Assembly (NCBI GenBank): GCA_023263945.1
Contig: JALQTW010000001.1
Coordinates: 53,741-117,740, forward strand
Origin: Patescibacteria group bacterium
GTDB taxonomy: Bacteria; Patescibacteriota; Gracilibacteria; Peribacterales; Peribacteraceae
DNA length: 64,000 bases
Direction of reading: 5' to 3'
The stretch's first letter is position 1. Every line of letters starts with the position of its first letter. A program made the position numbers and the translations under genes. The notes under the pieces were generated by a model, which was given only the letters and a program-made list of their open reading frames with translations, had not been told where the DNA came from and did not search any database. Below, one piece after another: positions 17,621 to 28,298 of the stretch.

Positions 17621-19141
17621 TTACGCTTTTTTCATGAAGCCGCCTTTAAAGTTTTCTGTGAGGCGCTTCAATTTCTCTTCGTGTTCCGGTTTTAGTTCCT
17701 TAGAAACTCCTTCCAAAACATCGAAATGTTGGGAGCGAAGGTGCTCTAAGAACGTCTCTTCAAAGCGGCGGATATCTACCACGGGTACATCATCCAAAAG
17801 ACCCTGCGTTGCTATGTAAATGATAGCCACCTGTTCACCAACGGGAAGCGGTTCATACTGTCCCTGCTTGAGGATTTCTGTGAGGCGTGCGCCACGATCC
17901 AGCTGCTGCTTGGTGGTTGCATCCAAGTCCGAACCGAACTGTGCAAACACAGCCAGTTCGCGATACTGCGCCATGTCCAAACGCAGTTTTCCTGCAACCT
18001 TCTTCATGGATTTCACTTGCGCCGCAGAGCCTACGCGTGACACCGAGATACCCACGTTCACCGCAGGGCGGATTCCTTTATAGAAGAGGTCTGATTCCAA
18101 ATAGATTTGTCCGTCTGTAATGGAAATGACGTTCGTAGGAATATACGCAGAGACGTCTCCTGCTTGGGTTTCGATGATAGGAAGCGCTGTGATAGATCCT
18201 CCCCCCAGCTTGTCATCTAAACACACCGCACGCTCTAACAGGCGAGAGTGGAGATAGAACACATCTCCCGGGTACGCTTCACGTCCCGGTGGACGGCGAA
18301 GGAGAAGCGAGATTTGACGGTAGGCCCACGCATGCTTAGAGAGGTCATCGTACACAACAAGCACATCTTTTCCCTGATCCAGGAAATACTCCGCCATAGC
18401 GCATCCGGCAAAGGGAGCGATGAACGAAAGGGCTGCAGATTCAGAAGCTCCCGCAGAAACGACGATGGAATAGTCCATTGCTCCATGTTTTTCCAGTTCC
18501 TTCACAATTTTCGCAACCTTGGATTCCTTCTGGCCAATCGCAACGTAAATACAGATGACAGGACGATCTGTTTTCTGTGTTGTCTTTTGATTGATGATGG
18601 CATCAATGACGAATGCTGTTTTTCCCGTTTGGCGATCCCCAATCACAAGCTCACGCTGACCACGGCCGATAGGAATCATGGCGTCCACAGCCTTTACACC
18701 AGTCTGCAGTGGAGTTGTAACGGACTTCCGTTCAATCACGCGGGGAGCAATTTTCTCAACGGGATAACGCTTCTTTGTTTGAATGGCACCCTTGCCATCT
18801 TTGGCTTCACCAAGGGCTGAAACTGTGCGTCCTACCATCGCTTCTCCAACGGGAACGGAGAGAATATTCCCGGTTGCCTTTACGGTATCTCCTTCTTTAA
18901 TACCGGAAGGATCCCCCAGAATCACAGCACCAACAATTCCCTCTTGAAGGTTGAGAGCTACACCCACGACTCCATTTCCAAAATCGATCATTTCTGATGA
19001 TCCCACGCGCGAAAGACCACTCAGTTTGGCAATACCGTCACCCACTTCAAGAACGGTACCAACGTGTTCATGCTTCAGCTCTTTTTTGTAGCTGCTAATT
19101 CGATCTTCAAGTGTTTTGAGAAGGGGACCAGAAGAAGTCAC
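17621..19141 (-). CDS. atpA: ATP synthase F1 alpha subunit
   Basis: A 506-residue alpha subunit that forms the F1 hexamer with beta. Walker A is [11 protein letters not shown], with PVGEAMVGR and the AIINQK region in the expected order, followed by [32 protein letters not shown] (split motif). The length is normal. The N-terminus [19 protein letters not shown] agrees with delta-binding N-terminal helices of other alpha subunits. It is separated from atpH by 8 nt. Confidence 0.97.
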   Translation of the reverse strand: MTSSGPLLKTLEDRISSYKKELKHEHVGTVLEVGDGIAKLSGLSRVGSSEMIDFGNGVVGVALNLQEGIVGAVILGDPSGIKEGDTVKATGNILSVPVGEAMVGRTVSALGEAKDGKGAIQTKKRYPVEKIAPRVIERKSVTTPLQTGVKAVDAMIPIGRGQRELVIGDRQTGKTAFVIDAIINQKTTQKTDRPVICIYVAIGQKESKVAKIVKELEKHGAMDYSIVVSAGASESAALSFIAPFAGCAMAEYFLDQGKDVLVVYDDLSKHAWAYRQISLLLRRPPGREAYPGDVFYLHSRLLERAVCLDDKLGGGSITALPIIETQAGDVSAYIPTNVISITDGQIYLESDLFYKGIRPAVNVGISVSRVGSAAQVKSMKKVAGKLRLDMAQYRELAVFAQFGSDLDATTKQQLDRGARLTEILKQGQYEPLPVGEQVAIIYIATQGLLDDVPVVDIRRFEETFLEHLRSQHFDVLEGVSKELKPEHEEKLKRLTENFKGGFMKKA

Positions 19142-19149
19142 AGAAGAAA

Positions 19150-19563
19150 TTAGGAAGAAAATTGAAATCGACTTTTAAGAAAGTGAGTCACCATATTTTC
19201 CATCGCAGAGCGAATGCTGAAATCGTACATTTCATCACCAATACGTAAGACTGCTCCACCGATGAGGGTAGGATCCTTCACTTCAGTGAGTTGCACCTTC
19301 CTTCCAAGCGTCTGCTCCAGAAGATGGGCAAATTTGTCATGGTGTTCCTTTCCGACGGATCCCGTTGGGGTTGCAAGAGATGCCGTCACGATGCCCTCCT
19401 GCGTTGCCAGTGCCTCTGCAACATGGCTTGGAAAGGACTGAAAATCGTTTACACCGCTCTTTTCCAGGAGCTTCAATGCGCCGTCATATGCGTGTGGAAC
19501 ATCCTTCTCCGGAAGGACTTTTATGAGTTCCGCCAGTGCTGCCGCAATATCTTTTTCACGCAT
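19150..19563 (-). CDS. atpH: ATP synthase F1 delta subunit, short
   Basis: At 137 residues this is clearly shorter than the usual 175-180 residue delta (OSCP) subunit. The C-terminal half is recognisable: [32 protein letters not shown] corresponds to the conserved delta motif (...DPSLIGGVVVRIGD...). The N-terminal helical domain that binds alpha is compressed and divergent. Operon position between atpF and atpA supports the call. The gaps on both sides are only 2 and 8 nt. Confidence 0.85.
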   Translation of the reverse strand: MREKDIAAALAELIKVLPEKDVPHAYDGALKLLEKSGVNDFQSFPSHVAEALATQEGIVTASLATPTGSVGKEHHDKFAHLLEQTLGRKVQLTEVKDPTLIGGAVLRIGDEMYDFSIRSAMENMVTHFLKSRFQFSS

Positions 19564-19565
19564 GA

Positions 19566-20072
19566 TTAACGGAGGTTTTTGGGTAATTCTTTCTCCAGTG
19601 CTATGACCAGTCTCTTTTGATCATCGGGTGTGAATTCTCTCTCCAGAATTTTCTGCGTCATCTGAAGAATCATGCTCGTGAGGGACTTCTCCACTTCTCC
19701 AAAAATAGCAGCTCTCTCTTCCTCAATTTGTTTCTTTGCACGTACATGTATTTCTTCCACCTCTTTTTGTGCCTTCGTAATCATGTCTTGCCTGACTTCT
19801 TCTCCCCGCTTTTTTGCTTCTTCCAGAATAGCTCCTGCTTGCTGATCAATGTTATCCAGCGCACGGCGCTGCTCATCCTTCATTGTTTTCTGCTGTTCTT
19901 CCACTCGCTTTGCATCATCCATCGCTTTTTGAATACGTTCACGCCGGGCATCAATCACATTCAGAAGCGGACGATACACAAAGTATGTAAGGACACCCGC
20001 AATCACCACGAAGTTGATGACCTGCGCAATAATTTGCGTCCAGTGGATGCCAAGTTTCGCAAGAAGATCCAT
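19566..20072 (-). CDS. atpF: ATP synthase Fo b subunit
   Basis: A 168-residue peripheral stalk protein. One N-terminal membrane helix (WTQIIAQVINFVVIAGVLTYFVY) is followed by RPLLNVIDARRERIQKAMDDAKR and a long charged coiled coil to about residue 145, as in canonical b subunits. A single copy is present, so the stalk is presumably a b2 homodimer. It lies 19 nt after atpE and 2 nt before atpH. Confidence 0.95.
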   Translation of the reverse strand: MDLLAKLGIHWTQIIAQVINFVVIAGVLTYFVYRPLLNVIDARRERIQKAMDDAKRVEEQQKTMKDEQRRALDNIDQQAGAILEEAKKRGEEVRQDMITKAQKEVEEIHVRAKKQIEEERAAIFGEVEKSLTSMILQMTQKILEREFTPDDQKRLVIALEKELPKNLR

Positions 20073-20091
20073 AAAGAGGAGGAAAAATCGA

Positions 20092-20382
<291 letters not shown>

Positions 20383-20428
20383 CTATAGAGATTGAAAGTA
20401 CAAAAAACAAGGGTTCTGAGGCTTCAAA

Positions 20429-21208
20429 TCAAGCATGAGCGGGTTCAGAGGAATGGTCTCCATGGGGAGTCATGGCAATTTTGATGAAGACGAGCGTGAG
20501 CATGGCAAACACCAGTGCCTGAATGAACCCCACGAAAATTTCCAACCCGAGGAATGGAACGGGCGCAATGTACGGAACCAAAAACCCGACGACGATGAGA
20601 AGCACTTCCCCGGCAAAGATGTTTCCAAAAAGACGGAACGTGAAGGAAATGACGCGTGTGAATTCTGCCGTCAGTTCCAGAATACCGATGAACGTCCCGA
20701 GTGGATTTCTCCACGGTGGTATGAGAAATTTGGAAGAGTATTCACGAAGCCCCAGCATAAAGAGCCCCAAAAATTGCGTGCAGACAAAGGAAATAGCAGC
20801 GATGGCGAGCGTCATATTCACGTCTGCATTCATGGAGCGCAGAAGCGGAACAGCGTGATGACCTTCCTCGGCCGTCACAACAATACTTCCTACCCCCGGT
20901 AAAATACCAATCCAGTTTGCAACGGCAATGAAGATGAGGATGGTTGCAACAAGCGGGAAGAGCTTCCGTGTCTGCAAAGGATTCTGAAGAATGGAATCAA
21001 AGAAATTGAAAAGCCCTTCCACAATGAGTTCCATAAAAGCCTGAAATCGTCCTGGAATTTGTTTGTATCCCGTTCCCCGAAGAAGAAGACTGATGGCGAT
21101 GAGAATCAGCATAGCCATCCACGCCATAAGCATGGTGTTTCGGATTTCAAATGAACCAATGTGGGCAATTGTTTCCGAGGCGATGCTGGGAGTTTCCATT
21201 CCAACCAT
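20429..21208 (-). CDS. atpB: ATP synthase Fo a subunit
   Basis: A 259-residue membrane stator with five to six helices. The essential arginine is seen in SFTFRLFGNIFAGE, corresponding to E. coli a-R210, and the last helices contain FVGFIQALVFAMLTLVFI as in other a subunits. The C-terminus is His-rich (MTPHGDHSSEPAHA). It starts at ATG 21208 or, three codons later, at 21199. The 85-nt gap to atpE contains no gene. Confidence 0.95.
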   Translation of the reverse strand: MVGMETPSIASETIAHIGSFEIRNTMLMAWMAMLILIAISLLLRGTGYKQIPGRFQAFMELIVEGLFNFFDSILQNPLQTRKLFPLVATILIFIAVANWIGILPGVGSIVVTAEEGHHAVPLLRSMNADVNMTLAIAAISFVCTQFLGLFMLGLREYSSKFLIPPWRNPLGTFIGILELTAEFTRVISFTFRLFGNIFAGEVLLIVVGFLVPYIAPVPFLGLEIFVGFIQALVFAMLTLVFIKIAMTPHGDHSSEPAHA

Positions 21209-21250
21209 AGGTCGACGAATAATGAGTAAAAATGTGAAAAAGTCAATGCT

Positions 21251-21511
21251 CTAGGAGCCCGGTTTCTGATCTTCTTTGTTGAGCCGTTGGATGGTTCTCC
21301 ATACTCCCAACGTGGAGATGGCAAGTGCCAAAACAAGCCCAACAAGAAGGCATAAAGGGGATGTTCTCCATACTTTGTCCAGGTACGCACCCGCAAACCC
21401 AAAGATCACGGCGGGGATAGCAATGAGGTACCCAAGTTCCCAGGCAAGTTGAAGAGCGATGAAGAAGGGAGTATTTGTTTTGGGTGACGATGATGATGTG
21501 TTGTGATCCAT
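21251..21511 (-). CDS. AtpI/AtpZ-like Fo assembly protein
   Basis: An 86-residue two-helix protein (ALQLAWELGYLIAIPAVIFGFAG; SPLCLLVGLVLALAISTLGVW) matching the AtpZ/AtpI-like F0F1 accessory family thought to help c-ring assembly or Mg2+/Ca2+ transport. The ATG at 21511 lies 1 nt past the atpC stop. It sits where atpQ/atpI sits in N-ATPase operons, just before atpB. The N-terminus is polar and Ser-rich. Confidence 0.8.
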   Translation of the reverse strand: MDHNTSSSSPKTNTPFFIALQLAWELGYLIAIPAVIFGFAGAYLDKVWRTSPLCLLVGLVLALAISTLGVWRTIQRLNKEDQKPGS

Positions 21512-21512
21512 C

Positions 21513-21932
21513 CTACGAACGGAAGCGGGACGTGCCACGGCGGCGAATACTCTTTAAGCGTGCAATTTCGCGATCCAAAATAGCCGTTGCTTCTGTGAAG
21601 CCTTCTGTATCTGCACGATCTTTCTCTGCAAGTGCTTTCTCTGCCCGTGTTTTTGCTTCCTCGATGGCAGTTTGTTCAAGCGACTCCGCTCTGTCTGCAA
21701 TATCGCTCAAAATACGGACATGATTGTGACCAATTTCCACAACTCCCCTGGAAACCGCAAAAAATTGTTCCTCTTTTCCCTGTCGAATAATGATTGCCCC
21801 CGGCATGAGCGTACTCACAAGCGGAATGTGATTACCAAGAACGGTAATTTCACCATCCCCAGTGGGGATTGTGATGGAATCCGCCTCACCTCCGAAGGCA
21901 GTTTCTTCCGGTGTGATGATATCAATGCGCAT
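21513..21932 (-). CDS. atpC: ATP synthase F1 epsilon subunit
   Basis: A 139-residue epsilon subunit. The N-terminal beta-sandwich has MRIDIITPEETAFGGEADSI and GEITVLGNHIPLVSTLMPGA, and the C-terminal helical hairpin (EEAKTRAEKALAEKDRAD) is long enough for the inhibitory role seen in other bacteria. It is placed directly after atpD (11-nt gap), but the pair precedes the Fo genes rather than ending the operon. Confidence 0.95.
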   Translation of the reverse strand: MRIDIITPEETAFGGEADSITIPTGDGEITVLGNHIPLVSTLMPGAIIIRQGKEEQFFAVSRGVVEIGHNHVRILSDIADRAESLEQTAIEEAKTRAEKALAEKDRADTEGFTEATAILDREIARLKSIRRRGTSRFRS

Positions 21933-21943
21933 AAGAGGAAAAG

Positions 21944-23326
<1,383 letters not shown>

Positions 23327-23461
23327 CTACGTGAAGGAGCATATGAATACAAGACTCTAAGAAGATGGTTTGGAAAAGTGGAGACCGGCATACATTCCGG
23401 GATCAGTATGGTTAACCCCCGATTCATTCGCATTTCAAAGAATTCATGAAGAGACAGGGCA

Positions 23462-23490
23462 TTGATTTTTTCATACATTCAATGTATAAT
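23462..23490 (+). promoter_or_regulatory. Sigma-70 promoter of the Tat CA-like gene
   Basis: TTGATT at 23462-23467, 17-bp spacer, TATAAT at 23485-23490. Transcription would begin near 23497 and leave a leader of about 85 nt before the ATG at 23583. Confidence 0.75.
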
Positions 23491-23582
23491 AGTAGATTCT
23501 TCAAGGAGTAGATATAGATTCAAAAAGAGCCTCTTAGACCCTTGATTTTTCCCCTCTGACTCTGTATAAGCCACCATAACAT

Positions 23583-24560
23583 ATGCATATTTCCAATACC
23601 CCTTCTTCCTCGCCCGATCGCTCTATCTCTCGCCGCAATGCTCTGTTTCGCATTGGTGCAGGCATTAGTGCAAGCATCACTACAACGGGCAGTTTTGTGC
23701 ACAATCTTTTCGCCCAACCTCCTATGAATCCCCCTACGGCAGCGCCTGCAACACAAGAAAGCCATGAACATGGCGACATGGAAGAATTGCGCAATGAATT
23801 GTGGGCAAAGGAGGAAGAGAAATATCAGAACTTACGTGCTTTGAAAGAAAAAAGTCCTCATCAGGTTTTTTCTGCTGAAGAATTGGAACGCGCTTTCAGT
23901 GGAGAAGGCGATATTGTCATTGCCTGTATGGATGAGGGCATTGAGCTTCCAGAAGGTCAATTTAAGGTGGCCATTGCCGGAAGTGGAGTGCTTTGTTCAA
24001 AAGAGGATGTTGCTGCTTTTCTCCAAAAGGTGAGGGAGAAATTCCCGGAAAGGAAAATTACGGTCACGTATCACGAGGGATGCGGAGCATGTGCCGCAGC
24101 GTGCAAACCTCCCATGCACCCGGAGGAGCTTGGCAAAGAAACCGCTCAAGAGGAAATGAAACAGTTAGGTTTGGAAGGTGAACCTGCACGTATTGGTTTC
24201 GATGAGAACAATTTTGTTTGCATGAACAGACCGGAGGTATTGCATCCGGCGCGAGCTATTTATGTTGACTGCGAGGGTACGTTTAATCGAACAGCACTGA
24301 CAAATATTCCCGCTGGTTTCGATCTCTCTGCAGCATTTTTCCCAAATCTTAAAGAGTTGGTCAGTGAAGTGAGGCTTGCAATCAACATTGCAAAAGGAGA
24401 ACACGGTATGGGGAAGGAACGCTTTGAAAAGCAAAAACTTCTTATAGCACTTATTGGAAATCCCAACGCAAAGTTCACACAGGAGGTGAAAGAAGCTCTT
24501 ACGGATGTTCTGAAAGAGAACAAAGGTATTGCAGAACAAATAGAGTTTGTATACGCGTAA
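23583..24560 (+). CDS. Tat-exported beta-carbonic-anhydrase-like protein
   Basis: A 325-residue paralogue of the protein at 15834-16715. The N-terminus carries a twin-arginine motif (SRRNALF, 16-22) and a moderately hydrophobic stretch to about residue 44, indicating Tat export of a folded metalloprotein. The zinc ligands are kept (C115, D117 in ACMDEGI; H164, C167 in YHEGCGAC), but the Arg of the Asp-Arg dyad is Gly119. That change usually affects beta-CA catalysis, so the activity may differ. KGEHGMGKERF is conserved with the paralogue. No tatA/tatC gene is in the window. Confidence 0.7.
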   Translation: MHISNTPSSSPDRSISRRNALFRIGAGISASITTTGSFVHNLFAQPPMNPPTAAPATQESHEHGDMEELRNELWAKEEEKYQNLRALKEKSPHQVFSAEELERAFSGEGDIVIACMDEGIELPEGQFKVAIAGSGVLCSKEDVAAFLQKVREKFPERKITVTYHEGCGACAAACKPPMHPEELGKETAQEEMKQLGLEGEPARIGFDENNFVCMNRPEVLHPARAIYVDCEGTFNRTALTNIPAGFDLSAAFFPNLKELVSEVRLAINIAKGEHGMGKERFEKQKLLIALIGNPNAKFTQEVKEALTDVLKENKGIAEQIEFVYA

Positions 24561-24566
24561 AACCGC

Positions 24567-24800
24567 TTAGCGATACATACTGCCTCGAAAACCGATATCG
24601 AGTACGACGTTTCCTTCTTTGGTACGCTGAAAAATGATGCGCACCTTTCCTATTCTGCATCGAAAGAGATCATCTTGCCCGGCAAGGGGCTTTATGTCCA
24701 AGTTTTGAAGGTCATTCAGAAGAATCTTTCGAAGAGCATTATCCATGCGTGTGCGCAATTTTGCATTTGCCTTGTCTCGAAACTTGTCGATTTTATCCAT
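24567..24800 (-). CDS. RelE/ParE-family toxin
   Basis: A 77-residue protein with the RelE/ParE plan: an N-terminal helical hairpin (KFRDKANAKLRTRMDNALRKIL), LDIKPLAGQDDLFRCRIGKVRIIF and a C-terminal VVLDIGFRGSMYR strand. The GxDLxRxRIGxxRIIF core is typical. RelE members cleave mRNA at the ribosome and ParE members poison gyrase; the sequence does not tell which. It follows the putative antitoxin by 3 nt. Confidence 0.8.
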   Translation of the reverse strand: MDKIDKFRDKANAKLRTRMDNALRKILLNDLQNLDIKPLAGQDDLFRCRIGKVRIIFQRTKEGNVVLDIGFRGSMYR

Positions 24801-24803
24801 GTT

Positions 24804-25088
24804 CTATTTTGAACGTTTCTTCGCGCGCTTTTTTCTTTCAGAAGCAGCGATTTTCTTGTCTGCTTCCTGGAAATGACGCAGTAGTTCTGCAGGTGCTATA
24901 CCCATAGGGAAACGAAGTCTTGCTCCTCCATCTTCATACTCTTCATAGACAATATCCATAATAGGGCGCAGAAGGAGCCCTTCGGGCACCTCTATAGCCA
25001 TATAATGTGTTGTCGCGAATTGATCGCGCCACTTCTTGGGAAGTGTGACAGATCCTTTGCCCCAGAGACTGATAGGTTCAGAAATCAT
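24804..25088 (-). CDS. AbrB/MazE-like antitoxin
   Basis: A 94-residue protein beginning with a swapped-hairpin AbrB-like DNA-binding domain (PISLWGKGSVTLPKKWRDQF ... YMAIEVPEGLLLRPI), followed by a charged C-terminal tail ending in a Lys/Arg-rich run (KKRAKKRSK) that would bind the toxin or DNA. It is immediately upstream of the RelE-like gene, the usual antitoxin-first order. A perfect palindrome 14 nt upstream of its ATG is a likely operator for autoregulation. Confidence 0.78.
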   Translation of the reverse strand: MISEPISLWGKGSVTLPKKWRDQFATTHYMAIEVPEGLLLRPIMDIVYEEYEDGGARLRFPMGIAPAELLRHFQEADKKIAASERKKRAKKRSK

Positions 25089-25101
25089 AGAAATATTGGA
25101 A

Positions 25102-25120
25102 ATACTAGTATTACTAGTAT
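25102..25120. promoter_or_regulatory. Palindromic operator of the toxin-antitoxin operon
   Basis: A perfect 9+1+9 palindrome (ATACTAGTA T TACTAGTAT) located 14-32 nt upstream of the antitoxin ATG. The position and symmetry suit binding of a dimeric AbrB-type antitoxin. Confidence 0.6.
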
Positions 25121-25189
25121 AGCTGTCTTTTTTACCTTAGGCAAGTACCAGGGCGAAATTGTTTATTGTTTTGCGAAAAGAATGCTTTT

Positions 25190-26221
25190 ATGCTGAACGA
25201 TAATTCCTCCCCCTCCTTTATGTCCTTTGGAGAAATTCTAGGCAACACATGCAGTCATATTGCATCGCATTTCCTTCTGTATATGGTAGGTCTTTTTTGT
25301 TCCATTTTTCTTCTTATGGGCATTGGATATAGCACCAATAACGCGAGTATTTTCCAGCCCATTCTTCAGGAAAAGTTTAAAGACATGGGCACTGTTCAGG
25401 AAAATGGAAAAGTTGTCTTTCAAAATCCTTTCTCTCAAACAGGAGCTGTTGAAATGGAACAACGTCTAGGAATGCAGAAGGGGCCAAATGGAAAATTAAC
25501 GATGACCGTTCCTCTTACAAAGGAATTCGTGCAATCCATTGCAGCAAAGAGTATTCTTTTCCTCTTGGTTATTTTCTTCGTTCATGTTTTTTACATTGTT
25601 GTCGCAACCGAGGCTGCTTCTACTGTATCTGGCGCTCTTACGAGAACTGCATTCTCCCTGCTGCCACTTCTTATCGCTTACGCCCTTATTGGCCTCATCA
25701 TGATGGGAGCGGTGTTAGCGACTGCATTCGTAGCAGCATTCCTTGGAAGATTAATGGGGCCTCTTTCTTTCATTGTCTGGCTGCTTGTAATTGTATTTAT
25801 TGTTGCAATTGGCCCACGGTTTGCTTTGACCCCCGTTGTCCTCATCAAGGAAAAGTTGGGTATTTTCAAAAGCATTCAAGCAAGTTTTGAACGATCCGCA
25901 GAGAATTGGGGAACGATTTTTGGAAATTTGTTCTTTATCGGAATACTTCTTAGCATTGCTTTTCGACTTTGCATTGTCGGTATTCAGTTCGTACCAAACG
26001 CTGCATCGCCTACAGTCGCATATGGATTAGCAGGATTTGTCCTGCTGTTAGTAGGAGCCAGAATTCTGCTGCACACGGTCTTCCTGGTAAAACTGGCGGA
26101 ATATGTCATGGGTTCTTCACCACCTTCTGCGCTACAAGAAGTGCAATATGTCAGTCCTTATTCCGGAGGCGGGAAAATAGGCGTATCACAGGTACCACGC
26201 TCTCCCCGTCCTCCTACTTAA
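25190..26221 (+). CDS. Hypothetical multipass membrane protein
   Basis: A 343-residue protein with about six hydrophobic segments (for example LYMVGLFCSIFLLMGIG, ILFLLVIFFVHVFYIVV, LSFIVWLLVIVFIVAIG) and an extracytoplasmic loop between the first two. The block RFALTPVVLIKEKLGIFKSI and SFERSAENWGTIFG resembles membrane domains found near glycerophosphodiester phosphodiesterases, but this similarity is loose and no function is claimed. The C-terminal 30 residues are Pro/Ser-rich. Its last 8 nt overlap the end of convergent uvrB. Confidence 0.75.
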   Translation: MLNDNSSPSFMSFGEILGNTCSHIASHFLLYMVGLFCSIFLLMGIGYSTNNASIFQPILQEKFKDMGTVQENGKVVFQNPFSQTGAVEMEQRLGMQKGPNGKLTMTVPLTKEFVQSIAAKSILFLLVIFFVHVFYIVVATEAASTVSGALTRTAFSLLPLLIAYALIGLIMMGAVLATAFVAAFLGRLMGPLSFIVWLLVIVFIVAIGPRFALTPVVLIKEKLGIFKSIQASFERSAENWGTIFGNLFFIGILLSIAFRLCIVGIQFVPNAASPTVAYGLAGFVLLLVGARILLHTVFLVKLAEYVMGSSPPSALQEVQYVSPYSGGGKIGVSQVPRSPRPPT

Positions 26222-28196
26222 GCTCCCTCCTTAATAATTCAATCTCATCTCTCAGATCTGCTGCCTTCTCGAATTCCAGATTCTCTGCTGCAAGTGCCAT
26301 CTGATTCTCCAGCTCTTCCAGAAGACGTTTCTTTTCGTCTTTCGGCATTTTGGACGCATCGTACTTGCGCACATTTTTGAGCTGCATCTTGGTGTGTTCT
26401 TCTGCAATGTCTTTGATCGCTTTGATGATGGTCTTCGGTGTAATGCCGTGCTTCGTATTGTAGTCCTGCTGAATTTTTCTGCGGCGTTCTGTTTCTGCCA
26501 TGGCCTGTTTCATGGCATCGGTTTCACTATCTGCATACAAAACGACGTGACCGTTAATGTTACGAGCAGCACGACCAATTGTTTGAATGAGCGCATCGCG
26601 TGAACGGAGGAAGCCTGGTTTATCGGCATCCAGAATTGCGATGTAGCTCACTTCCGGAAGATCCAGTCCTTCGCGAAGGAGGTTGATACCCACAATGATG
26701 TCGATGTCTCCTGTGCGGAGCTGACGAAGAATTTCAATGCGTTCCAATGTTTCAATGTCTGAGTGCAGGTATCGCACCTTCAGTTCCGCATCTTGCAAAA
26801 ACTTGGTGAGATCTTCCGCGGATTTCTTCGTGAGCGTTGTCAAAAGCGCGCGTTCTCCACTTTTAATGGTCTTCTGAATTTCTTCCAAAATGTGATCAAT
26901 CTGGTGTTTCTTCGGGTGAATGGTGACAAGAGGATCAATAAGTCCCGTAGGGCGGATAATCTGCTCTGCAAAACGATCTTTCGGTGTGTTGGCATATTCA
27001 TACTTGCTGGGTGTTGCGGACACATACACTGCCTGATGTACGCGCTCCTCAAATTCTTTGAAGGTAAGAGGACGGTTATCCAAAGCGCTTGGAAGACGAA
27101 ATCCGTATTCCACCAGCGTACGCTTACGACTCAAATTTCCTTCATGCATTCCTCCAATCTGTGGAATAGAAATATGCGACTCGTCAACAAAGAGAAGGAA
27201 ATCATCGGGGAAATAATCCAGGAGTGTTTCCGGCGGTTGACCGGGCTCTCGGTTTCCCAGGTACCGCACATAGTTTTCAATACCCGTTGTGTAACCTGTC
27301 TCCATGAGCATTTCCAAATCGTAATCTGTTCGCTGACGAATACGCTCCGCTTTTGCAATTTCCCCTGCGTCATAGAGTTCTTTTTCACGAATGGCGAGAT
27401 CCTTCTTAATCATTTCCACTGCTCCTTCAATTTTTTCTCGCGTCGTTACGTTGTGTGCTGCCGGAAAAATGGTCACGTCATCCAATTCCTTCAAAAGTTC
27501 TCCCGTGAAGCTATCCACTTCCTGAATTGTTTCTATTTCATCAAAGGGGAGTTCAATGCGGATGACGGTATCGCCGCTTGGTGGGAAGATTTCTACCGTA
27601 TCTCCAAGCACATGGAACATTCCTTGTTTGAATTCAATGGAGCTTCGACGGTATTGAATGTCTGTAAGGAGGCGAAGAAGGCGATCGCGCTGGAACGGCT
27701 GGCCCCGCTTTAAGTGAATCGCAAGCGCTTCATAATCAGACACGGAACCAAGACCATAAATGCAGGAAACCGATGCGACAATGAGCGTATCGCGGCGTGT
27801 GAGAAGGTTATGCGTTGCTGCGTGACGGAATTTTTCAATTTCTTCATTAATGCTCGCGTCCTTTTCAATATACGTATCGGTTGTGGGAAGGTATGCTTCC
27901 GGCTGGTAGTAGTCGTAATAGGAAACGAAGTAGCTAATGGCATTCTCCGGAAAGTACGATTGAAATTCAGAACACAACTGTGCGGCTAATGTTTTGTTAT
28001 GAGCCAGAATGAGTGTTGGTCTATTCATCTTCGCAATAATGTTTGCCATGGTGAAAGTCTTTCCTGTTCCTGTTGCACCAAGCAATGTTTGATGACGCGC
28101 ACCGGCTTGAAGCCCCTCTTGAAGCTTGGCAATGGCCGTTGGTTGGTCGCCCGTCGGTTTATAGTTGGAAACGAGCTTGAAGGGCTTTTGTTCCAT
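26214..28196 (-). CDS. uvrB: Excinuclease ABC subunit B
   Basis: The 660-residue damage-verification helicase of nucleotide excision repair. Walker A is GATGTGKT (about 40-47), the beta-hairpin region YYDYYQPEAYLPTTDTYIEKDASIN follows, then DESHISIPQIGGM and helicase motif VI QTIGRAARN; a C-terminal UVR motif (NQMALAAENLEFEKAADLRDEI) binds UvrC. The ATG at 28196 starts MEQKPFKLVSNYKPTGDQP. uvrA and uvrC are not in the window; mfd (40169-43327) is. Confidence 0.97.
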   Translation of the reverse strand: MEQKPFKLVSNYKPTGDQPTAIAKLQEGLQAGARHQTLLGATGTGKTFTMANIIAKMNRPTLILAHNKTLAAQLCSEFQSYFPENAISYFVSYYDYYQPEAYLPTTDTYIEKDASINEEIEKFRHAATHNLLTRRDTLIVASVSCIYGLGSVSDYEALAIHLKRGQPFQRDRLLRLLTDIQYRRSSIEFKQGMFHVLGDTVEIFPPSGDTVIRIELPFDEIETIQEVDSFTGELLKELDDVTIFPAAHNVTTREKIEGAVEMIKKDLAIREKELYDAGEIAKAERIRQRTDYDLEMLMETGYTTGIENYVRYLGNREPGQPPETLLDYFPDDFLLFVDESHISIPQIGGMHEGNLSRKRTLVEYGFRLPSALDNRPLTFKEFEERVHQAVYVSATPSKYEYANTPKDRFAEQIIRPTGLIDPLVTIHPKKHQIDHILEEIQKTIKSGERALLTTLTKKSAEDLTKFLQDAELKVRYLHSDIETLERIEILRQLRTGDIDIIVGINLLREGLDLPEVSYIAILDADKPGFLRSRDALIQTIGRAARNINGHVVLYADSETDAMKQAMAETERRRKIQQDYNTKHGITPKTIIKAIKDIAEEHTKMQLKNVRKYDASKMPKDEKKRLLEELENQMALAAENLEFEKAADLRDEIELLRRELK

Positions 28197-28276
28197 GTAG
28201 ACAGGGTATTGTAGCGCAACGTAGGAATTCTTCAATGGGAAGAGTGTGGGAGGGGTTTTGTTTTGTGTTTCATCAG

Positions 28277-28295
28277 CGCGGGCGTTCCGCCCGCG
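28277..28295. repeat. REP palindrome beside RAYT (3' side)
   Basis: A perfect 8-bp stem, CGCGGGCG at 28277-28284 and CGCCCGCG at 28288-28295, with the loop TTC. It ends 3 nt from the RAYT stop codon. An inverted, slightly degenerate copy lies on the other side of the gene. Confidence 0.75.
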
Positions 28296-28298
28296 GAT

